This document shows positions 41,501 to 46,045 of a stretch of DNA of 46,045 bases, piece after piece. Below the pieces are notes generated by a model. It saw nothing but the letters and a program-made list of their open reading frames with translations. It did not search any database and was not told the DNA's origin. Source of the stretch: Actinomycetota bacterium (lineage in GTDB: Bacteria; Margulisbacteria; Marinamargulisbacteria; GCA-2716485; GCA-002719695); contig NZWE01000021.1 of NCBI GenBank assembly GCA_002697535.1, forward strand, positions 1-46,045. The letters are read 5' to 3'. Position numbers and translations under genes: made by a program. Position 1 is the first letter of the stretch. Every line of letters begins with the position of its first letter.

Positions 41501-42670
41501 TGATTGAATACTATAGGAGATATGATCATTATGAATTTGGGTTAATTGTTTTTTAGATAAGCCATCTAATATAATAGATATAATGCTAATACTGGCAAAT
41601 TGAAAATAATGATCACGAATAACACCAAGATTTGAAAATGAGTGTTCAGGTAAAATAAATTGAGCATTCAAAGCGTCATTTTTTATAGTCGAATAATCAT
41701 AATCGTAAAAACGACAAATTTCATATAAATTAAATGGAGAGTCTTCTAAGCAGGCCAATAACATACAGTGTTTGGTAGCCTCACTAAGACCATTAAAAAT
41801 TTCATGAATTAATAATTCTCTAGTAATAAAAGGGCGAGATGAAACAAAGTCAGATTCTAAAAAAGATAAATTATTAAGAAAAAAATTGATTAAAAAGATA
41901 GATCGAGACGATTTTTTGAGAATTAAAGAGGCTAGGGAAAGAGCATCTAAATGAGAAATTGAAGTAAACGATTTTAAAGTAACTAAAATATCATGATAGT
42001 TAATTGAGGGGAGTGATATATCTTTAGTAAGATAGTTGTTTAATTTAATGAGAGAAAAGAACTCATTAAGAGACGGATAGAGACTAAGATTATAGTTAGG
42101 GAATGTAAAGACGACAGTTAAGGATGGTTGAGAAAGAAGAAAAGAAGATAATAACATAACAACATGACGTTCTAATAAATGGCCATTTTCAATGATTAGA
42201 CAAATAGAATAAAATTCAGAAATACACTTTAAAATAACAGATAAATGATAATTAAAATTATGATGTTCATATTTGTAATCATCGTAGATAACGTTATAAC
42301 TAAGTTGGATTTTTTGTAAATTATCATTAATAAACAGTTTAAAATACTGAGTAGAATCACATATTGTACTTAATTTTTGTTTTAATAAAAGGTAGTCACG
42401 AGCAGATAAAGTGCGATTTTGCGTTAAGAGTTTATTAATAATATCAATATATGTTGTAATAATATTTGTTCTAGGTTTTGATGCAAAATTAATATAAAAA
42501 CAAAATAGATTTGATTTAGATTTTAAAGAATCAAAAAGGTTTGTATTATAATAATGAATATCGTCGTCTATTTCAGCTGATAACCAAAAGAAATTAAATT
42601 GTTTAATAGGTTTATCGATTAATTTAATAAGTTGAGAAAGTTTTTGAGAAATATTAATAAGGGAATTCAT
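38519..42670 (-). CDS. Decayed kinase-ATPase-TPR-GAF-histidine-kinase family protein
   Basis: 1383 aa, no membrane segment. It matches, by pattern, the large Ser/Thr kinase-AAA ATPase-TPR-GAF-histidine kinase proteins, minus the N-terminal kinase. About 1-400: AAA_16/STAND-like, with SICLIIENGHLLERHVVMLLSS in place of the Walker B LDDLQWAD and no Walker A; KHCMLLACLEDSPFNLYEI and FQFASISIISIILDGLSKKQLTQIHNDHI match the winged-helix segments of that family. About 400-950: TPR-like helices. About 960-1120: GAF-like, ending SILVIPLLTPAQSVSGILYFEN. About 1200-1365: HATPase-like, NIIIHSIESINQSGSIFISSS, close to NIILNSIEAIEQAGSITISSS of the intact kinase at 33740-35044. But Asn is His1268, G1 is DTSNTL and G2 is TVTLSM, so ATP binding is unlikely. 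The long intact frame argues for a selected pseudoenzyme rather than a pseudogene. Confidence 0.82.
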   Translation of the reverse strand: MNSLINISQKLSQLIKLIDKPIKQFNFFWLSAEIDDDIHYYNTNLFDSLKSKSNLFCFYINFASKPRTNIITTYIDIINKLLTQNRTLSARDYLLLKQKLSTICDSTQYFKLFINDNLQKIQLSYNVIYDDYKYEHHNFNYHLSVILKCISEFYSICLIIENGHLLERHVVMLLSSFLLSQPSLTVVFTFPNYNLSLYPSLNEFFSLIKLNNYLTKDISLPSINYHDILVTLKSFTSISHLDALSLASLILKKSSRSIFLINFFLNNLSFLESDFVSSRPFITRELLIHEIFNGLSEATKHCMLLACLEDSPFNLYEICRFYDYDYSTIKNDALNAQFILPEHSFSNLGVIRDHYFQFASISIISIILDGLSKKQLTQIHNDHISYSIQSKKTISYVSTSFIIDPSNNYQFPKTISKDFFSQLVLEAYSSIHLEQHNIAHDFFFLLLNYFKNNFIHSKLFHFDIAYHHLLCKLYSNHSDIQKEWQNCFLISTNNKERALLHLFKMKWLHQKQFNYYDLTLEATQSLAYLNINLGFIPSNKFFLNFKFGIEFLKLPIWKLKKFFHFSKSLPTTSSEILIIAQVLNLLVLNAPLFLLDLMVFIKARIINQANINIISIDLLDAVKKMKSGDIKKLDILFQENPTIDNTSFKYDRTDIYTFPDFIKTLFYTPLKYNLEKSTYDIKKFLNNKLTLSSSSSHYWLACINFHQNFQLLNGVSLQQIQQSYDLNIFFFLKTCHLSSSIIISHTTLHKQLLTILAENQTFDCHTFINQNKVVLESNESAEPILKFLIMFICFYKQDYKSAINIGKNLENKFNNYLLGIFYPLFCFYYSLSLFFDYKLTSTKDPASLQLLFRHIDIFNHLITQDLHHYKPYYNILKSIQNYYHSNKNSHRLILETIESSDHYKQPLANLIAHEIAAIFYHDLHDKDGVQKHIDICIKSYDTLGYCYKRDSLSKHYHFYLSKDTKPLASDSEDNIVFLLKNKKNVHSITDIELSYMFQFIFRYIDFDSGYFFKSDHEDLILNYTFLSKDVSLAKDNTSIATLPPFIQTHCNQVFYSQKLFYQSSSQLSQSGSPDSYILDHNIDSILVIPLLTPAQSVSGILYFENKTSQDQLSQSQLENLYNYIHLFELIIHNNSLLHHSTSKSLSFNTNFQNFNSTDSDLSHKLSQETELNMITDLTPNKSTDSSNYFNSLKAQLTIIASSILNNDSFSPNSFSSANISSLLNYAVTIIQPECRKRSIKIHTELSDISDSLLDFSNMILIFFNIIIHSIESINQSGSIFISSSVCSQHSEDSIIISFTDTSNTLDKDLIDLFLHNETSRNTVTLSMLIPIIDALKGTIYISSDNDHSTYLTISIPLIRKSNTQSNSNDILSSLSDKSSTIKI

Positions 42671-42726
42671 ATTAAACCAACTATATAATAATTCTATTAT
42701 AGTTTATGTAATATAAAAAATAGTTA

Positions 42727-45700
42727 TTAGATATCATTTTTAATGTCCGGTTTTATATTATCAAGAGAGGGATAAGATAAAAGTATATTCGCAGCTCTCC
42801 TTTGTTTTGGATCATTTTCCGCAGAAAAAGGGCTTCTTGGATGAGCTAAAACCCAAAAGATTATTTTTTCCCAAGATTTGGGTGGGGCTTGTGAGCAAGA
42901 GTTGCTTGTAGTAGGGGAGGGGTGCTGAGTATGATACTCTTTTAACGAATAGAATTTTTTAGGGGGTTCATTTGATTGAGATATATATTTATCGGGTGTG
43001 CTAAATGGGTTTTGAATTAAAAACTGATAAAGAAGTCCCAGTCTATTTTTTATGGTATATTTAACAGGAGAAATATGAAAATTGAAACGAATTAACTGCC
43101 AAATATAAAACGAAGTTTCAATAGCCTGAGTGGCAACAGCGCATGTTCTAGAAAAGCCATCTATCTGTGAGTTAGTAGGTTTAAAGCTGGAATTACCTTG
43201 TAAGCGAGCTAATCTTATATAATTTTTTTCGGTATTATCATGTTGGTTTCTGTTGTAGTTTACTGTGTTTTCTTTTATTTCTAAATATTCTTCGTCTGTA
43301 GTTTGAAATTCTTTAGACAGAGCAGCAAATTGCTGGTTACGTTTCTGATTACTGCATATTTCTCCTATTTTTTCTTTCCACCAAGCACATGTTAGAAGGA
43401 GTGGCTCACGTGATAATCTATGAACACCAACAGACGCAATCGTCGTTTCATTAAAGCCTAGTTTGTATTGAGGCTCCCATTTTTTCAACCCAAAGATGGA
43501 AGCGAAAAAATTATAAGGTATTTGCCGTAGATTTTTATCATTTATTTTAGCAACCGGGCAAGGAAATTTATTAAAAGAAATTGAAGTCATGAGCTGTTGG
43601 TTCATAGTAAATAAACTAGCCATCAAGGTTAAAAAATATGTAGATTCCTGGTTAAACCAATCCCAATCATAAATATCTCGATGATCACGATCTTGATAAT
43701 CACGTGGTTTTTCTAGATACTGAACAAGATTTTCCAGCATGGTTTTAGGTTTTTCAAGATCAGCGTTTTTTATATCATTAGGAAACATACGATCGAACTC
43801 TTTAAATGTGTCTCCATCAGTTGATAAATATTGGTTTTTGATTTTTTGAATTTCACCGTAATGCTTTTCAATATTCTTACTTAGTATCTTTTTGAAATAG
43901 TTTAGTAATTCTGGGAGTTCATCTAAAAGCTCTTTGTACTTAAATAATCGTATATCATCGTCAATAATTTTTTTTAGCTTTTTAATAAGACTGAAAATTT
44001 CACGGTGGTTTCCGTTTTGAACAGTGTCTAAGTAAATTTTTATATCTTTTGGTTTTACAACAAAGTTTATGATTTCGGTAAGCTTGTCTTTTTCAAATAG
44101 AGGGTATGTTTCTTGTAATTCGTCAAGATACTGTGCAAATGTATAATACTCTTTAAATGTTGCTTCATCGATAATAGTTTTATCCTTATCCTTGTAAAGT
44201 ATGTTATAATTATTCTTGGTTTTGTGTATTAGATCTTTAATAAGACTAAAAATTTCTTCGGGGTTTTCGTTTTTAGCGGTATCTAACCATTCCTTATATA
44301 TTGTTTTCTCTCTTCCTGTGGTTGTAACAAAGTCTATAACGTCTATGGTGTGGGTAAGAGTGTCTTGTTTATTTAGCGTGGATTTTAACGAGCTTCTTAA
44401 GTTGTTAGATAGAGTTTCAATTGCGCTTGGGAAGCCAGATTTAGAGGTTAAAGAACTTAGAATGTTTTTGATATAGTCATTAATTTCATTGTTTTTAAAG
44501 GGAATGTTAGAGTCTAGTCTATCAAGAATTTTTTCACATGATTGCAGTAAGGTTTCTTCCATACAGGAATCTTTAAGGTCTAGTTTTAACTTGAGTTGAT
44601 TAATTGTTTGTTTATCATCAAGACGGAATTGAGTAAACGTAGCACTGTCTTTTTCAATTTTATCCTTATGTTTAAAAATTAAGAAGACCATATTAAAGCA
44701 GACTCTAGACAAGCAATAACGTGCATCGTTAGCAGAATCAGCCCATGAAAATTCTGCAGCAATTTGTCTTGGAATCAGGATATCAGTATGCTGTTTTAAG
44801 CGCCAAAATATATTATAAGGACGATTAGGGTTTTTAGTATTAAGAACATCTATAAGGTTACGGTAAGTATCGGTTTTGCTATCAAAGAGCGTATTTATTT
44901 TGCTTAAAAAGTTTTTATCTAACTTTTTAAGGTTATCAACACAACTGTTCCAATATTCATCTTTTTTCAATTTATCTGACATATTATAACGATCTTTAAT
45001 TTTCTTAATCATTTTTTCAATAGGATGCTCAAGGTTAGGCAGTTCAATCTTAAGGCCTAAATAAGGAAGCAAGAGATAAGGAATAAAATAAGAAGAAAAC
45101 TTCTTTAAAGATAGGTTTAAGCTAGAATCTACACTTGAGTTGTTATTAAGATAATTTATAGTCTCCTTAATTTTGTCATTAAAAACCTTAGGATTATCTT
45201 TAAAGTTTGTATTAAAATTTTTAAAACCATCTTTCATTGCATCTTTTTCTTTTGCACCTCCTCTACCTAAAATATTTAACAGAAAGATTGGAGCTCTAGT
45301 TATATGTGTGTGTTTTTTTTTATATGTTGGTTTTGAAGGATGAAGAAGATATCTTTCATGAAGGAATGCTAAAGCAAAGGAAAATAAAGGGGGAAGAAAT
45401 CTTTTAATCGTAGGATTATCTAAGGAAAAAAAAGAATTTTCAGGAGAAGTAGTTGTATTAGTGTTAAGAAAATAAGAATTCATACTATATAGGAGGCATA
45501 GATAGGATGTCAAATACAGAGCAAAAGATAGAACTTGATTGCCAACAGAGATAGATGGATAAATTGAAATGTTAATTTTATCCTCAGTGTTATTCCCATC
45601 GAAAATTTCGTTAAAAAACTTTAAAATTGTTTGAAACTGTTCAGAGTTTTTCTTCGCTTCACTAGATTTATTAAACAGACTACTTGTTTCAGAAGCAATA

Positions 45701-46045
45701 GATCCAAAATGATAGTATAGTAAATTTTCACGAAAATGAGTTATATCTAAATAAAAATGATGAACAAAGCTAGCATAAAAAATAAATTTGTCATTATCAT
45801 TTTTCATTTCATTTTTAAGAGATTCGTTTTCGTTATTATCGATCCAAAATTTTGCTACTTCATAAGAGTTTTTAAGAGAAGCAAAAAAGGTCTCTTTTTT
45901 ATAAGGTTTGTCAAAAATTTTTTTATTTGTTATGTGGAGCACTTTAACGACAAAAAGGTTTAAAATCTTAGTTTCAATAGTATCAATATCTTCAGGTTTA
46001 AGAAGGCTATTTAACTTAGAAATATGGTGATTATAACATGCAATT
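42727..46045 (-). CDS. Very large orphan protein, start outside window
   Basis: At least 1105 aa. The GTG at 45942 has no ribosome site, and the same frame stays open for 34 more codons to the window edge with no start codon, so the true start is beyond 46045. No family recognised. Hydrophobic segments: VLSFALYLTSYLCLLYSMNSYF (about residues 133-154 counted from that GTG) and RFLPPLFSFALAFLHERYLL (about 179-198). A long helical, Lys/Asn/Asp-rich body follows. Two adjacent copies of a unit with LDT..N.N..EIFSLIK...LDEL (about 43875-44370) show internal duplication. The C-terminal part contains a Trp/Cys-bearing region (CAWWKEKIGEICS) and a final PKSWEKIIFWVLAHPRSPF. Layout resembles the 985-aa protein. 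It lies 56 nt upstream of the 1383-aa gene, probably in the same operon. Confidence 0.78.
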   Translation of the reverse strand, partial: IACYNHHISKLNSLLKPEDIDTIETKILNLFVVKVLHITNKKIFDKPYKKETFFASLKNSYEVAKFWIDNNENESLKNEMKNDNDKFIFYASFVHHFYLDITHFRENLLYYHFGSIASETSSLFNKSSEAKKNSEQFQTILKFFNEIFDGNNTEDKINISIYPSISVGNQVLSFALYLTSYLCLLYSMNSYFLNTNTTTSPENSFFSLDNPTIKRFLPPLFSFALAFLHERYLLHPSKPTYKKKHTHITRAPIFLLNILGRGGAKEKDAMKDGFKNFNTNFKDNPKVFNDKIKETINYLNNNSSVDSSLNLSLKKFSSYFIPYLLLPYLGLKIELPNLEHPIEKMIKKIKDRYNMSDKLKKDEYWNSCVDNLKKLDKNFLSKINTLFDSKTDTYRNLIDVLNTKNPNRPYNIFWRLKQHTDILIPRQIAAEFSWADSANDARYCLSRVCFNMVFLIFKHKDKIEKDSATFTQFRLDDKQTINQLKLKLDLKDSCMEETLLQSCEKILDRLDSNIPFKNNEINDYIKNILSSLTSKSGFPSAIETLSNNLRSSLKSTLNKQDTLTHTIDVIDFVTTTGREKTIYKEWLDTAKNENPEEIFSLIKDLIHKTKNNYNILYKDKDKTIIDEATFKEYYTFAQYLDELQETYPLFEKDKLTEIINFVVKPKDIKIYLDTVQNGNHREIFSLIKKLKKIIDDDIRLFKYKELLDELPELLNYFKKILSKNIEKHYGEIQKIKNQYLSTDGDTFKEFDRMFPNDIKNADLEKPKTMLENLVQYLEKPRDYQDRDHRDIYDWDWFNQESTYFLTLMASLFTMNQQLMTSISFNKFPCPVAKINDKNLRQIPYNFFASIFGLKKWEPQYKLGFNETTIASVGVHRLSREPLLLTCAWWKEKIGEICSNQKRNQQFAALSKEFQTTDEEYLEIKENTVNYNRNQHDNTEKNYIRLARLQGNSSFKPTNSQIDGFSRTCAVATQAIETSFYIWQLIRFNFHISPVKYTIKNRLGLLYQFLIQNPFSTPDKYISQSNEPPKKFYSLKEYHTQHPSPTTSNSCSQAPPKSWEKIIFWVLAHPRSPFSAENDPKQRRAANILLSYPSLDNIKPDIKNDI
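43875..44370 (-). repeat. Internal protein duplication in the giant orphan protein
   Basis: Unit 1 (about 44090-44370) contains IYKEWLDTAKNENPEEIFSL and YLDELQETYPLF; unit 2 (about 43875-44090) contains IKIYLDTVQNGNHREIFSLI and LLDELPELLNYF. Similarity is evident in protein with partial DNA resemblance. Unit 2 is shorter by about 20 residues between the two conserved blocks. Confidence 0.65.

Noticed and set aside
38519-42670. Calling the 1383-aa gene a pseudogene
   Set aside because: The reading frame is intact over more than 4 kb with no frameshift or stop, which is unlikely for a neutrally decaying gene of this age.
45757-45963. 68-codon plus-strand frame near the right edge
   Set aside because: Lies opposite the long minus-strand giant gene, is Phe/Ile/Lys-rich as expected of AT-rich antisense, and has no ribosome site or recognisable features.
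1-46045. Insertion sequences, prophage, integrase or toxin-antitoxin genes
   Set aside because: No transposase, integrase, terminal inverted repeats or target duplications were seen; base and codon use looks even across the window.

Overview
The window is AT-rich, densely packed bacterial chromosome with a diderm (outer-membrane) envelope: it encodes TamA/TamB, two other predicted outer-membrane or surface lipid proteins, several lipobox lipoproteins and a prepilin-like protein. The housekeeping genes (aroA, accB, recJ, rel, rdgB, purE, trxA, dgt, tsf, rpsB, tRNA-Pro) are intact and typical of bacteria. The phosphoglycerate mutase is the archaeal-type ApgM form found in some deep-branching bacteria. 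I cannot assign a phylum from sequence alone. An uncultured AT-rich diderm lineage (for instance a Margulisbacteria-like group) is only a guess. Sigma70-like promoters, mostly with 17-nt spacers, are easy to see; some genes have good Shine-Dalgarno sequences and others look leaderless.

Layout. 0-5.4 kb (mostly minus): a partial lipoprotein, a lipoprotein with a DUF6973-like motif, msrB (plus), two related small Cys-containing orphan proteins, aroA, and a small secreted repeat protein. 5.6-11.5 kb (plus): accB-recJ-rel-rdgB, chained by 4-nt ATGA overlaps, then tRNA-Pro(UGG) running almost directly into a MenH-like hydrolase. 11.5-16.7 kb (minus): a probable lipid-utilisation operon made of a lipase-like surface lipoprotein, an outer-membrane beta-barrel, a long-chain acyl-CoA ligase and an exported TPR protein. 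17.0-17.4 kb (plus): an orphan repeat protein. 17.4-29.3 kb (minus): one long run transcribed from a good promoter before trxA: trxA, an exported propeller-like protein, a MerR-DegV fusion regulator, purE, cvpA, apgM, tamB, tamA and a pseudopilin, ending at a hairpin. 29.4-32.6 kb (minus): rpsB-tsf-dgt, in which ribosomal protein S2 carries a long Lys/Thr/Glu/Ala hexapeptide-repeat tail.

32.6-46 kb is the unusual part. It holds a response regulator with one degenerate and one intact receiver, a convergent overlapping membrane histidine kinase, and then four further minus-strand genes: two very large helical orphan proteins (985 aa and at least 1105 aa, the latter running off the window edge), a 105-aa Ser/Pro-rich protein, and a 1383-aa protein. 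The last looks like a decayed member of the large Ser/Thr kinase-ATPase-TPR-GAF-histidine kinase family. Its C-terminal ATPase resembles that of the neighbouring histidine kinase, but the N, G1 and G2 boxes are gone. This looks like a signalling pseudoenzyme embedded among undescribed large proteins and is the best candidate for a new system.

Two starts were moved from the longest open frame: the lipase-like gene to the ATG at 16652, which follows a strong Shine-Dalgarno, and msrB to the ATG at 2356. Two genes are cut by the window ends (1..786 and 42727..46045).
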